NCBI GenBank assembly: GCA_900553605.1
Contig: USDX01000007.1
Span: 20,415-84,414, forward strand
Direction of reading: 5' to 3'
DNA: 64,000 nucleotides
Source of the DNA: an uncultured Eggerthella sp.
GTDB lineage: Bacteria; Actinomycetota; Coriobacteriia; Coriobacteriales; Eggerthellaceae
The translations under genes were made by a program, and so were the position numbers. Numbering within the stretch: position 1 is the first letter of the stretch; every line of letters begins with the position of its first letter. The notes below the pieces were generated by a model. That model was not told where the DNA came from. It saw only the letters and a program-made list of their open reading frames with translations, and ran no database searches. Below, one piece after another: positions 51,139 to 59,527 of the stretch.

Positions 51139-51744
51139 ATGGATACTGAAATTAAAATACGCATGGCAACGAAGGAAGACGCTCCCGCGTTGCTGGAAAT
51201 CTACACTCCTTACGTTCTCGAAACGGCGGTAACGTTCGAAATCGAACCGCCCTCGTTGGAGGAGTTCTCCGCGCGTATCGCGCGCGTTCTTGAGCGTTAC
51301 CCCTACATCGTGGCCGAAAAGGATGGCCTTATTCTTGGCTATGCCTACGCTCAGGCGTTCCGCCCGCGTGCGGCATATTCCCATTCTGCCGAAACCTCGA
51401 TTTATGTTCGCAAGGACCTGCGAAGCCGTGGCTTGGGTCGTCGTATGTACGAAGCGCTAGCTAAGCTGCTGCTGTTGCAAAACGTATTCAATATGGAGGC
51501 ATGCATCGCTCATTGCGATCCTGCTGATGAATACGTGCCCGCAACAAGCCGTCTTTTCCATGCTCGCTTGGGCTTTGAACATGCAGGCCGCTTCAACAAA
51601 TGCGCACTGAAGTTCGGCCGCTGGTACGACATGATCTGGATGGAACGTATTTTGGCGAAGCCTGCGGCTCAGGAAACCAGTCCTTTCCGTCCTTTGCCTG
51701 ATATCGATCAGCCTTATATTGACTCGATCTTGAATAGGGCGTAA
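51139..51744 (+). CDS. GNAT N-acetyltransferase (phosphinothricin-type)
   Basis: A 201-residue acetyl-CoA-dependent N-acetyltransferase resembling the Pat/Bar/YncA group. It shows IRMATKEDAPALLEIYTPYV (~6-25), TVTFE-like AVTFEIEPPSLEEF, YAYAQAFRPRAAY, the acetyl-CoA loop RKDLRSRGLGRRMYEAL (~91-107) and HARLGFEHAGRFNKCALKFG (~142-161), ending in a family-typical W(Y)DMIWMER. Such enzymes acetylate amino acids, methionine sulfoximine or phosphinothricin-like toxins. The ATG at 51139 lacks a strong ribosome site; a GTG at 51121 is in frame. Confidence 0.88.
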   Translation: MDTEIKIRMATKEDAPALLEIYTPYVLETAVTFEIEPPSLEEFSARIARVLERYPYIVAEKDGLILGYAYAQAFRPRAAYSHSAETSIYVRKDLRSRGLGRRMYEALAKLLLLQNVFNMEACIAHCDPADEYVPATSRLFHARLGFEHAGRFNKCALKFGRWYDMIWMERILAKPAAQETSPFRPLPDIDQPYIDSILNRA

Positions 51745-51770
51745 TCACTCTTTCCGTCCCACCGACTGCA

Positions 51771-51797
51771 AAGGCTGCCTCGTGCAGCCTTTTTTTT
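51771..51797 (+). terminator. Terminator of the GNAT gene
   Basis: AAGGCTGC / GCAGCCTT stem, 5-nt loop, then a run of eight T. Confidence 0.95.
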
Positions 51798-52092
51798 GCG
51801 CCAGAAACAGGGCGGGTTTCTTCTGCGTAGCAACCGCAGGACGCCAGCATGCCTGAGGCGTCGCGGGGAACGATGAGCCCAGTAGCGCCGCCGTCCATGG
51901 TAAGGTGCGGCGCGTGTGCGGAGCGTCGACGCGTTCGCTGCGGGGCTCAATATCCGCTTGCGGGTGAAAGGTGTCCGCCTGCGCGGTAAAACAGGGAGAG
52001 CTTTCTTCTGCCTCATTCGCTTCGGCACTTTAGTGTGCTATACTGCGGTCTGCTTTAGTTAAGTAAAGTCTTACCGCTGAAATGAGGTAGTA
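51798..52092 (+). promoter_or_regulatory. Promoter region of the amino-acid ABC operon
   Basis: About 295 bp with no gene. TATACT at 52039-52044 is a likely -10 box ~50 bp before the binding-protein start, with only a weak -35 (TTCGCT, 17 bp upstream). Two TTTAGT copies and TTAAGTAAAG near 52031-52070 may be regulatory. Confidence 0.45.
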
Positions 52093-52911
52093 ATGAAGAA
52101 GAAGTTCCTTTCGGTGCTGGCCGTGGCTTGCGTTGCCTGCCTTTCTGCCGCCCTGCTTGCGGGTTGCTCGCAGCAGCAGTCCAGCTCCAACGACGGCAAC
52201 CCCGCCGACAATAAGCTCATCGTGGGCTTCGATAACAGCTATCCGCCGTATGGCTTCATGGACGAGAACAACAACCCTACTGGTTTTGACCTCGACCTTG
52301 CTCAGGAAGTTGCCAACCGCAACGGTTGGGACATCGAGCTGTCCGCTATCGATTGGGATACCAAGGACGCTCAGCTGAACCAGGGCACCATCAACTGCAT
52401 CTGGAACGGCTTCACTATGGAAGGCCGCGAAGATGACTACACCTTCTCCGAGCCCTACATGCTCAACGAGCAGGTAATCGTTGTTAAGAAGGACTCCGGC
52501 ATCACGTCCCTTTCCGACCTTGCCGGCAAAACGGTGGTAACTCAGGCTGATTCTGCTGCACTCGATGTGCTCGAGGGCGACAAGAAGGACGTTGCCGATA
52601 CCTTCAAGAGCCTGCAGACGCTTCCCGATTACAACAATGCATTTATGCAGCTTGAGTCCGGCATGGTAGATGCCGTTGCTTGCGACCTTTCCATCGCTCA
52701 GTACCAGATCGCTGCTAAGCCCGATGCCTATCAGCAGCTTGAGCCCCTGAGCAGCGAGCACTATGCCGTTGGCTTCAAGAAGGGCGACGACGCTCTGGCG
52801 GCTAAGGTTACCAGCACGCTTAAGGATATGTACAACGATGGCACGGTTGAAAAGCTCATCGAGAAGTACGCCGATTACGGCATGAGCGCTGAGAACTGGG
52901 TGCTTAAGTAA
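52093..52911 (+). CDS. Amino-acid ABC transporter binding lipoprotein
   Basis: A 272-residue family 3 solute-binding protein. The signal peptide MKKKFLSVLAVACVACLSAA leads to a lipobox (LLAGC, Cys25) and a Ser/Gln linker, then LIVGFDNSYPPYGFMDENN, GFDLDLAQEVANRNGWDIEL, IWNGFTMEGRED and the hinge-region VVTQADSAALDVLEG. It delivers a polar amino acid (glutamine, cystine or similar) to the permease and ATPase encoded next. AATGAGGTAG precedes the ATG. A hairpin with a short T run lies between this gene and the permease, which would give more receptor than membrane components. Confidence 0.94.
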   Translation: MKKKFLSVLAVACVACLSAALLAGCSQQQSSSNDGNPADNKLIVGFDNSYPPYGFMDENNNPTGFDLDLAQEVANRNGWDIELSAIDWDTKDAQLNQGTINCIWNGFTMEGREDDYTFSEPYMLNEQVIVVKKDSGITSLSDLAGKTVVTQADSAALDVLEGDKKDVADTFKSLQTLPDYNNAFMQLESGMVDAVACDLSIAQYQIAAKPDAYQQLEPLSSEHYAVGFKKGDDALAAKVTSTLKDMYNDGTVEKLIEKYADYGMSAENWVLK

Positions 52912-52986
52912 GGAAAACAAAGCGAGTCTGCGCTCTTCTTCGTCCTCTTTGGATGCTGGTGCAAGAGCGGTGATCTCGACAATGCC

Positions 52987-53014
52987 GGGCGGAAGGCTAC
53001 CCCTTCCGCCCTTT
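52987..53014 (+). terminator. Intra-operon hairpin after the binding-protein gene
   Basis: Perfect 10-bp stem GGGCGGAAGG / CCTTCCGCCC with 5-nt loop and TTTG. Probably a partial terminator. Confidence 0.7.
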
Positions 53015-53060
53015 GTTGCGTTCAGCGGCTGAATCGCATGGCGCATGAAGGAGGAAGATT

Positions 53061-53714
53061 ATGGAGCTTGGCGTTATGGTTGGCGCCTTGGTGGATGGCT
53101 TGGGGCTTTCCGCCTGGATTTTCGTAGTTACGCTGGTTGGCTCTTTGCCGCTGGGCATTGTGGTTGCCTTGTGTCGAATGAGCTCATTCAAGCCGCTATC
53201 GCTGCTTGCCCAGTTCTACATTTCCATTCTGCGTGGCACCCCGCTGATGTTGCAGCTGATGGCCTTCATGTTCGGTCCGTATTATCTGCTGGGAATGAAT
53301 ATGGGTACCGACTGGAAATTCGGTGCTTGCGCCGTGGGCTTCATCTTGAACTATTCGGCTTATTTTGCTGAAATCTACCGTTCGGGCATTCAGTCGATTC
53401 CAAAGGGCCAGTACGAGGCTGCCTTGGTTTTGGGCTACTCCCGTTCGCAAACCTTCTTCAAGATCGTGTTGCCCCAGGTTATCAAGCGCATCTTGCCTGC
53501 AATGGGCAATGAGATCATCACCCTGGTAAAAGATACTTCTTTGGCATTTGTATTGGGTATGGCGGAAATGTTCTCGGTTGCCAAGGCCCTTGCTGCAAGC
53601 AACGTGTCTATGATCCCTTATGCCATCGCGGCACTTATCTACTGGGTGTTCTGCCTCTTCATCGAATTCATTTTGGGGCGCGTGGAAAAGAAGCTTGCCT
53701 ACTACCACGACTAG
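53061..53714 (+). CDS. Amino-acid ABC transporter permease
   Basis: A 217-residue inner-membrane subunit of the HisM/HisQ/GlnP type with about five helices. The EAA cytoplasmic loop that docks on the ATPase is GQYEAALVLGYSRSQTFFKI (~115-134), followed by VLPQVIKRILPAMGNEIITL. Upstream, FYISILRGTPLMLQLM (~54-69) is the typical family segment. One permease gene is present, so a homodimer is expected. It starts after AAGGAGGAAG and is 39 bp ahead of the ATPase start. Confidence 0.94.
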   Translation: MELGVMVGALVDGLGLSAWIFVVTLVGSLPLGIVVALCRMSSFKPLSLLAQFYISILRGTPLMLQLMAFMFGPYYLLGMNMGTDWKFGACAVGFILNYSAYFAEIYRSGIQSIPKGQYEAALVLGYSRSQTFFKIVLPQVIKRILPAMGNEIITLVKDTSLAFVLGMAEMFSVAKALAASNVSMIPYAIAALIYWVFCLFIEFILGRVEKKLAYYHD

Positions 53715-53753
53715 CGTGTTGGTTTGAAGGATATGGGAAAAGGGGTTTCCTCT

Positions 53754-54536
53754 ATGGAAAATATGCCAGTTGTGAACCTGAGCCATGCGCGCAAGGCGTT
53801 TGGCAGCAACGAGGTTCTAAAAGATATTTCGCTTACGGTAAATCAGGGCGATGTGCTGTCCATCATTGGCCCTTCGGGCGGCGGCAAGTCCACGCTCCTG
53901 CGTTGCATGACGCTGCTTGAAACACTGGATGCCGGCTCGCTTGCGTATGGTGATGTGAAGGTTGCCGAAGCCGACTCCACGGGCAAAGCGGTGTACGGTG
54001 GCAAAGACGTGCTTTCTCAGGCTAAGAAACGCTACGGCCTGGTTTTCCAGAATTTCAATCTGTTCCCGCATTTCACGGTGCTGCAGAATGTGACCGATGC
54101 TTTGATCAGCGTGCAGAAGCGCCCAAAGGAAGAAGCGCTTGCCCACGGACGCGAACTGCTTGCCAAGATGGGGCTCGCCGATAAGGAAGATATGGTTCCC
54201 TGCGAGCTTTCCGGCGGTCAGCAGCAGCGCGTTGCCATTGCCCGCGCTTTAGCGCTCGACCCTGATGTGCTGTTCTTCGACGAGCCCACATCCGCACTCG
54301 ACCCCGAGCTTACGCAAGAGGTCCTGCGCGTTATTCGCGAGCTTGCCGATGAGCATATGACCATGGTTATCGTGACGCATGAAATGGCCTTTGCTCGTGA
54401 CGTTGCCGATCGCGTTGCGTTTATGGATGGTGGCGTTATTGTCGAAGAGGGTCCAGCCCAGCAGGTTATCAACAACCCGCAGCATAATCGCACCAAGGCA
54501 TTCCTCGCGCGTTTCCAGGAAGGCGCAGCCGATTAA
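53754..54536 (+). CDS. Amino-acid ABC transporter ATP-binding protein
   Basis: A 260-residue ATPase of the GlnQ/HisP family that drives the importer. Walker A GPSGGGKST (~42-50), Q-loop in GLVFQNFNLFPHFTVLQNV, signature LSGGQQQRVAIARAL (~153-167), Walker B VLFFDEPTSALD and switch His in VIVTHEM. An insert (AEADSTGKAVYGGKDVL) between Walker A and the Q-loop is slightly longer than in GlnQ. I chose the ATG at 53754 (MENMPVVN), ~10 nt after AAAGGGG; an ATG at 53724 is in frame with no family similarity. Ends the three-gene operon before a terminator. Confidence 0.94.
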   Translation: MENMPVVNLSHARKAFGSNEVLKDISLTVNQGDVLSIIGPSGGGKSTLLRCMTLLETLDAGSLAYGDVKVAEADSTGKAVYGGKDVLSQAKKRYGLVFQNFNLFPHFTVLQNVTDALISVQKRPKEEALAHGRELLAKMGLADKEDMVPCELSGGQQQRVAIARALALDPDVLFFDEPTSALDPELTQEVLRVIRELADEHMTMVIVTHEMAFARDVADRVAFMDGGVIVEEGPAQQVINNPQHNRTKAFLARFQEGAAD

Positions 54537-54543
54537 GTATTCG

Positions 54544-54571
54544 AGAGCCCTTGCTTCTGCGGGGCTCTTTT
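54544..54571 (+). terminator. Terminator of the amino-acid ABC operon
   Basis: AGAGCCC / GGGCTCT stem with 11-nt loop, then TTTTG. Confidence 0.8.
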
Positions 54572-54635
54572 GTTTAGCGCCGCAGTGGTACGCGGCCTCG
54601 ATATGCAGAGCATGCTGGTTTTGAAAGGGGAGAGC

Positions 54636-55148
54636 ATGATATTTTCCATTGAAGGTCATACGCCTGATGTTTCCAGTGCCGCGTTCGTGGCTGATAATGC
54701 CACGGTTTGCGGTGATGTGAAGGTGGGGGAGGATTCTTCTATCTGGTTCGGTGCGGTGCTGCGTGCCGAGTGCGAGCCACTACGTATTGGCGATCGGACT
54801 AACGTGCAGGATAACGTCGTCGTGCATATCGACAGTGGATTCCCCGTAACCATCGGCAGCGACGTTACGGTGGGGCATGGTGCGGTAGTGCATGGCTGCA
54901 CAGTGGAAGATGGCGTTCTGATAGGCATGGGGTCAACCATCCTCAACGGCGCCGTAATTGGAAAGGGATCGGTAGTCGCTGCGGGCGCTCTGGTGCTCGA
55001 AGGGGCTGTAGTGCCGCCTTATTCGTTGGTTGCTGGTGTCCCCGCAAAGGTAAAGAAAACCCTTAGTGCTGAAGAAGTGAAGAACCGCATCGACTATTAC
55101 ACGCCTCGCTATGTAAGAGAGGCAAAGCTGTATGCGGGGTCGAACTAG
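54636..55148 (+). CDS. Gamma carbonic anhydrase family protein
   Basis: A 170-residue left-handed beta-helix (hexapeptide-repeat) protein of the YrdA/CaiE/gamma-carbonic anhydrase group, expected to form trimers with zinc between subunits. Repeats run from VADNATVCGDVKVGEDSSIW to ~140. Metal-site residues appear in NVVVHIDSG (His) and VGHGAVVHGC (two His), and IGDRTNVQDN has the usual Arg and Asp/Asn. The helix ends with VPPYSLVAGVPAKVKK and a C-terminal alpha helix. CO2 hydration or an acyl-CoA-related role is possible; many family members lack measured activity. The ATG at 54636 follows GAAAGGGGAG. Confidence 0.92.
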   Translation: MIFSIEGHTPDVSSAAFVADNATVCGDVKVGEDSSIWFGAVLRAECEPLRIGDRTNVQDNVVVHIDSGFPVTIGSDVTVGHGAVVHGCTVEDGVLIGMGSTILNGAVIGKGSVVAAGALVLEGAVVPPYSLVAGVPAKVKKTLSAEEVKNRIDYYTPRYVREAKLYAGSN

Positions 55149-55210
55149 GGGCGCGTAAAGAGAAGCTCGTGAAACCTATCGGATTAGCAGACATCGCGTC
55201 TTGAAAATAA

Positions 55211-55238
55211 GAAAGGGCCCGCTTATGCGGGCCCTTTC
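55211..55238. terminator. Bidirectional terminator between gamma-CA and hpf genes
   Basis: Perfect 12-bp stem (55211-55222 with 55227-55238), TTAT loop; T-rich on the minus strand (TTATTTTC). Confidence 0.93.
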
Positions 55239-55257
55239 TGGGTTGCGGAATGAGTGC

Positions 55258-55818
55258 CTATTCCTCGGTTGCCTTCAGCAGGCCGTAGCCACCGTTGTCG
55301 CGGCGATACAGGATGTTCACGGCATTGGTGTCGCGGTCGATGTAAGCGAAGAAATCATGACCGAGCAGGTCGATCTGAACCAGGGCCTCTTCTTCGGTGA
55401 GGGGCTCGAGAACCAGTTCCTTCACGCGTACTACTTCATCGTCGGCGGAAAGTTCCTTCATCAGGCCGTCGATGTCGAGCTCGGTGCCTGCCTTGGCGGG
55501 AGCATCGGCGATCTTCTTGTCGATGATGCGGGTCTTGTACTTGCGGAGCTGGCGCAGAACCTTAGCAGCGGCAACGTCGATTGCAGCGTACATGTTCTCG
55601 TCGGTCTCTTCTACGCGGATGATGTGACCGCGTGCGCGCATGGTAACCTCGCACTTGGCGGGGGTGGGGTTAGCAGGGTTCTTTTCAACCTGCAGTACAA
55701 CCTCGGCAGTAAGGGGGTTGATGTCCATGACCTTCATGGAGTTGCCGATTTTTTCTTCGGCATAAGCGCGGATAGGATCCGTGATGGGCATCTTGCGGCC
55801 GGTGATGGTGATTTCCAT
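55258..55818 (-). CDS. hpf: Ribosome hibernation-promoting factor, long form
   Basis: A 186-residue protein that binds idle 30S subunits and, through its C-terminal domain, joins 70S ribosomes into 100S dimers under stress or in stationary phase. The N-terminal HPF/RaiA domain (1-100) starts MEITITGRKMPITDPIRAYA and contains ENMYAAIDVAAAKVLRQLRKYK. The C-terminal dimerisation domain (~125-186) has VRVKELVLEPLTEEEALVQI, LLGHDFFAYIDRDTNAVNIL and YRRDNGGYGLL. I chose the ATG at 55818 after AGAGGTG. The frame extends upstream to 55941 with unrelated sequence; that leader is ~150-200 nt and GC-rich. Confidence 0.97.
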   Translation of the reverse strand: MEITITGRKMPITDPIRAYAEEKIGNSMKVMDINPLTAEVVLQVEKNPANPTPAKCEVTMRARGHIIRVEETDENMYAAIDVAAAKVLRQLRKYKTRIIDKKIADAPAKAGTELDIDGLMKELSADDEVVRVKELVLEPLTEEEALVQIDLLGHDFFAYIDRDTNAVNILYRRDNGGYGLLKATEE

Positions 55819-56136
55819 GATTTCACCTCTCAAACTGAAACGAACTTCGCGGTTTTTCGAGGGGCCCCTCATGAAACTGGAACGTCGAAAACGACAATTC
55901 GTGCTGCGTGGAATGCATGGTTGGATGCGTCCTTGCAGCACCTTCTATGATGGGAGGCGGTTTCGTATTTCCCCTCGTCAACCGTCTTCGCTTATTAGTC
56001 TAGCGCACTTCTTTCTGATTTCATCAATAAAAATGAACTTGTTCTAAAACGTTGTATAAACGTTGCTATTGGTAAGGCATTTTGAATGATTCGCTCTGCT
56101 ATCGTGGAACGCTAAAGAGAAGCGGAGGAATACCCT
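55819..56136. promoter_or_regulatory. Divergent region between hpf and nhaA
   Basis: About 320 bp. A TTGACG near 55973-55978 (minus strand) may be the -35 box of hpf, giving a leader with a GAGGGGCCCCTC palindrome near 55860. The AT-rich part 56020-56090 with GTTCTAAAACGTTG resembles the LysR-locus motif weakly. GCGGAGGAA precedes the nhaA start. Confidence 0.4.
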
Positions 56137-57663
56137 ATGGCCCATAAACCGCATAAAGAAACTGGCATCTTCATCAACGAGGTGTCTTCCCATCAGCGTC
56201 GCTACCATAAGGTGCTGGAGCTCACCCATTCAACCACCAAGGCGGCAGGCGTCATGCTCCTAGGCGCAATTATTGCGTTGGTGGTGGCAAATACGGCTGC
56301 GCACGGAGCGTTTACCGAGTTCTGGCACACCGAAGTATCTTTTGGGTTTGGCGCGACGCACGCAGAGATGTCGTTGGCTCACATTATCAATGATGTGCTT
56401 ATGGCCATTTTCTTCCTGTTGGTTGGGCTGGAAATCAAGTACGAGATGACGGTGGGCGAACTTACCGATGTTCGTCAGGCCATCTTGCCTGTCGCTGCCG
56501 CTATTGGCGGCGTGCTTATGCCTGTGGGCATCTATCTGCTGTTCAACGCGAGCAACCTGGAAACGGTTATGGGTTGGGGCGTGCCCACCGCAACTGATAT
56601 TGCCTTCGCGCTTGGTATTTTGGCGTTGTTGGGATCGCGCGTCCCTGCCGGCTTGCGAGTGTTCCTCAGCACTCTTGCGGTAGCCGATGACATCGTGGCA
56701 ATCCTGGTCATTGCTGTCTTCTATGGGCAGAGCCCTTCATTGATGTGGTTAGCGGCTGCGGCAGTGGTTATGGTTGTGCTTGTTGCGCTGAATCGCACTC
56801 ATGTGTATTCATTGGTGCCATATTTGTTGGTGGGCGCAGTGCTGTGGTACTGCATATTTATGTCGGGAGTTCACTCGACCATCGCCGGCGTGCTGCTGGC
56901 CTTCGTCTGCCCCGTGAACGTGGCCTACTGGCAGATCCTCATCGGTGACGCCTTCGCCATCATCATGGTCAAGCAGCTCTTCGGCGGCATCGGCAAGAAC
57001 TTCCTGAACCCTGCCCTGGCCGGCCGCGCCTTCATGCTGGCGTCCTTCGCCTCCACCATGAGCGGCAACTGGATCGACCCCGCCGTCAGCAAGGCCGGCA
57101 TCGCCTCCACCGCTGACATCGTCACCGCCGCCACGCCCCTCACCTACCTGAAGGGCGACGACATCGCCGCCACCTTCCAGACCCTCACCGAGACCTACTC
57201 CGTGGGCGACATGTTCCTGGGCAAGGTCGGCGGCTCTCTGGGCGAGGTCTCCGCCCTGTGCCTGCTGGTGGGCGGCGTGTACCTGCTGATCCGCAAGGTC
57301 ATCTCCTGGCAGATCCCCGTGGCGTACATCGGCACCGTGGCTATCCTGACCCTGATCGCGGCTCCCGCGGGCATCGACAACGTGCAGTACATGCTGTACA
57401 ACGTGTTCGGCGGCGGTCTGATGCTGGGTGCCATCTTCATGGCCACCGACTATGCCACCTCCCCCGTCACAAAGCCCGGCCAGCTGATCTTCGGCCTCGG
57501 CTGCGGCCTGCTGACCTGCTTCATCCGCCGCTTCGGCTCCTATCCCGAGGGCGTTTGCTATTCCATCCTGATCATGAACTGCACCACGTGGCTGCTGGAT
57601 AAGTACATCCGTCCCACCATCTACGGTGCTGTGAAGAAAGAAAAGAAGGAGGCGGCGAAGTAA
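56137..57663 (+). CDS. Chimeric ORF: NhaA N-terminal part joined in frame to RnfD C-terminal part
   Basis: 508 codons in one frame, but two unrelated proteins. Residues 1 to ~250 are the N-terminal two thirds of an NhaA Na+/H+ antiporter: VGLEIKYEMTVGEL, GWGVPTATDIAFALGILAL, the Asp pair in LAVADDIVAILVIA and MSGVHSTIAGVLLAF; helices 9-12 are missing. From ~250 the protein is RnfD: VKQLFGGIGKNFLNPALAGR, the covalent-FMN Thr motif DIVTAATPL, and FGGGLMLGAIFMATDYATSP; its first ~60 residues are missing. Codon third positions change abruptly at the same place to nearly all G/C. An antiporter lacking its C-terminus is not expected to work. I read this as an assembly or amplification artefact, with neither half complete. 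RnfD's stop overlaps the rnfG start. Confidence 0.85.
   Translation: MAHKPHKETGIFINEVSSHQRRYHKVLELTHSTTKAAGVMLLGAIIALVVANTAAHGAFTEFWHTEVSFGFGATHAEMSLAHIINDVLMAIFFLLVGLEIKYEMTVGELTDVRQAILPVAAAIGGVLMPVGIYLLFNASNLETVMGWGVPTATDIAFALGILALLGSRVPAGLRVFLSTLAVADDIVAILVIAVFYGQSPSLMWLAAAAVVMVVLVALNRTHVYSLVPYLLVGAVLWYCIFMSGVHSTIAGVLLAFVCPVNVAYWQILIGDAFAIIMVKQLFGGIGKNFLNPALAGRAFMLASFASTMSGNWIDPAVSKAGIASTADIVTAATPLTYLKGDDIAATFQTLTETYSVGDMFLGKVGGSLGEVSALCLLVGGVYLLIRKVISWQIPVAYIGTVAILTLIAAPAGIDNVQYMLYNVFGGGLMLGAIFMATDYATSPVTKPGQLIFGLGCGLLTCFIRRFGSYPEGVCYSILIMNCTTWLLDKYIRPTIYGAVKKEKKEAAK
56878..56905. other. Junction of two genomes (probable contig chimera)
   Basis: The NhaA-to-RnfD switch occurs within the codons for IAGVLLAF (56881-56904). 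Both families have a similar short peptide here (SGVHSTIAGVLLAF in NhaA; GVLLAF before CPVNVAYW in RnfD), so the two genes may share about 20 identical bases. To the left, codon use is mixed; to the right nearly every codon ends in C or G. No IS, integrase or att site is seen. Confidence 0.85.
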
Positions 57664-58256
57664 TGAAGATCTCCGGTAAGTTTATTCTCAAGGTCGCCGG
57701 CACCTTGACCGTTATTTCCCTCGTTGTGGCCGCCCTGCTGGGTCTGGTCGACAACGTGACCGCCGACAAGATCGCCGCCATCGATGCGGAGAACACCCGC
57801 ATCGCCATGAGCGCTGTGGCTCCCGAGGGCAGCGAGTTCGGCGACAAGCTGGACATCACCGACGATATGACCGCGGCGGCCGCCTCTCAGGGCGGCAAGC
57901 TGGTGGAGCTGTATCCCATGACCACCGGCGGCGCCGACAACGGCTACGTTATGAAGATCTCCGCCTCCGGCTCTCAGGGCAGCATCGTGATGATGGTGGG
58001 CGTGGACGCCGACAAGGCCATCACCGGTATCTCCGTGGTCAGCCACGCCGAGACGTCCGGCATCGGCACCAAGGTCGTGGGCAACGAGCCCAACGCCGCC
58101 GGTGTCCCCGTTCTGGATCAGTTCCAGGGCTTGACCGGCGCAGGCTCTCTGGTGGTGGGCAAGAACATCATCGCTGTCTCCGGCGCTACCGTCTCCACCA
58201 AGGGCATCAACATGGGCGCCAATGCCGCTCTGGCTGTTGCCGAGCTGCTGGGCTAA
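57663..58256 (+). CDS. rnfG: Rnf complex subunit G (flavoprotein)
   Basis: A 197-residue subunit of the Rnf ferredoxin:NAD+ oxidoreductase, a membrane complex that couples electron flow to Na+ or H+ export. One N-terminal membrane helix (~8-30) anchors an extracytoplasmic FMN-binding domain. The covalent flavin site is the Thr in VSGATVSTKGI (~174-184), and GVDADKAITGISVVSHAETS is the usual strand region. Its ATG overlaps the rnfD stop (TAATG). The operon order D-G-E-A-B matches Clostridia; rnfC, expected before rnfD, lies beyond the junction and is lost. Confidence 0.95.
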   Translation: MKISGKFILKVAGTLTVISLVVAALLGLVDNVTADKIAAIDAENTRIAMSAVAPEGSEFGDKLDITDDMTAAAASQGGKLVELYPMTTGGADNGYVMKISASGSQGSIVMMVGVDADKAITGISVVSHAETSGIGTKVVGNEPNAAGVPVLDQFQGLTGAGSLVVGKNIIAVSGATVSTKGINMGANAALAVAELLG

Positions 58257-58275
58257 GAAAGGAGGAGCTGCATTT

Positions 58276-58923
58276 ATGAATTTCGGTAAGCAACTGAAAG
58301 AGGGTCTGATCACACAGAACCCCGTCTTGGTTCAGGTGCTGGGTATGTGCTCCACCATGGCCATCACCACGTCGTTCTTCAACGGCCTGGGCATGGGCGT
58401 GTCCGTGCTGATCATCCTGACCCTGTCCAACATCTTCATCTCCCTGCTGCGCAAGATCATCCCCAATGAAGTGCGTATCGCCTGCTACATCGTGGTCATC
58501 GCCGGCTTCGTGACCTGCGTGGATCTGCTGCTGAAGGCGTTCGTTCCCGCTCTGTCCAGCTCTCTGGGCGTGTTTATCCCCCTGATCGTCGTGAACTGCA
58601 TCATTCTCGGCCGTGCGGAGGGCTTCGCCTCCAAGAACGGCGTGGGTGCCTCTGCGGTGGACGGCATCTGCCAGGGTATCGGCTATACCCTCGTGCTGAT
58701 CGTCATGTGCGTATTCCGTGAGTTCTTCGGCGCCGGCACGTTCGGCGGCGGTCTGCTGGGCGGCGGCGCACTGGGCAGCGCACCCGGCATCGAGATCTTC
58801 TCCGCCGAGTACGGTGTCAGCGTGTTGACGCTGCCCGTGGGCGGCTTCCTGACGCTGGGCTGCCTCATCGCTGTGATGCAGTGGGCTCTGGCCAAGAGCG
58901 AAAAGAAAAAGGAGGCCAAGTAA
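58276..58923 (+). CDS. rnfE: Rnf complex subunit E
   Basis: A 215-residue integral membrane subunit with about six helices. MNFGKQLKEGLITQNPVLVQ and VLGMCSTMAITTSF are typical of RsxE/RnfE; VNCIILGRAEGFASKNGV (~107-124) and AVDGICQGIGYTL follow. The short Cys-containing helices of RnfA/RnfE hold a shared iron-sulfur cluster in the membrane; here CSTMAITTS and VNCIILGRA carry the Cys. The ATG at 58276 has AAAGGAGGAG upstream; an earlier frame start at 58222 overlaps rnfG and is rejected. Confidence 0.95.
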   Translation: MNFGKQLKEGLITQNPVLVQVLGMCSTMAITTSFFNGLGMGVSVLIILTLSNIFISLLRKIIPNEVRIACYIVVIAGFVTCVDLLLKAFVPALSSSLGVFIPLIVVNCIILGRAEGFASKNGVGASAVDGICQGIGYTLVLIVMCVFREFFGAGTFGGGLLGGGALGSAPGIEIFSAEYGVSVLTLPVGGFLTLGCLIAVMQWALAKSEKKKEAK

Positions 58924-58926
58924 GCT

Positions 58927-59514
58927 ATGAGTGTGACTACCTTGCTCGCCATCTCTCTTGGCGCTATTCTGACCAATAACTTCATCTTTGCCCAGTTCCT
59001 GGGCATCTGCCCCTTCCTGGGCGTGTCCAAGAAGATCGACACCGCCGTGGGCATGGGCGCCGCCGTGACCTTCGTCATGGGTCTGGCCTCCGCCGTCTGC
59101 TTCGGCGTCAACAAGATCCTCATCGCCTTCGATCTGGGCTTCATGCAGACGGTGGCCTACATTCTGGTCATCGCCGCGCTGGTGCAGTTCGTGGAAATGT
59201 TCCTGAAGAAGAACATCCCCACCCTGTACACCGCCCTTGGCGTGTACCTGCCCCTGATCACCACCAACTGCGCCGTGCTGGGCGTTGCTCTGCTGAACAC
59301 CCAGAACAATTACAACTTCATCGCGTCCGTGGTCTACGGCATCACCGGCGGTCTGGGCTTCCTGCTGGCCATCTTCCTGTTCGCGGCTGTCCGTGAGCAG
59401 CTGGAGGTCTCCAGTGAAAATCCCAAGGCCTTTGATGGCTTCCCCATCGCGCTGGTCACCGCCGGCCTGATGGCGCTGGCCTTCATGGGCTTCAGCGGCC
59501 TGAAGGTCTGGTAA
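58927..59514 (+). CDS. rnfA: Rnf complex subunit A
   Basis: A 195-residue membrane subunit, homologous and inverted in topology to RnfE, with about six helices. Characteristic stretches are LTNNFIFAQFLGICPFLGVS (~17-36), GMGAAVTFVMGLASAVC, the LPLITTNCAVLGVALLNTQN segment (~104-123) and FAAVREQLE. Cys in GICPF and TNCAV correspond to the intramembrane iron-sulfur site shared with RnfE. Starts 3 bp after the rnfE stop, indicating tight coupling. Confidence 0.96.
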   Translation: MSVTTLLAISLGAILTNNFIFAQFLGICPFLGVSKKIDTAVGMGAAVTFVMGLASAVCFGVNKILIAFDLGFMQTVAYILVIAALVQFVEMFLKKNIPTLYTALGVYLPLITTNCAVLGVALLNTQNNYNFIASVVYGITGGLGFLLAIFLFAAVREQLEVSSENPKAFDGFPIALVTAGLMALAFMGFSGLKVW

Positions 59515-59527
59515 GGAGGTAGCAACT

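Noticed and set aside
56137..57663. A novel Na+/H+ antiporter-Rnf fusion protein as a new energy-coupling system
   Set aside because: Attractive because both halves handle Na+, but both domains are truncated, rnfC is lost and codon use switches exactly at the join; an artefact explains all of this.
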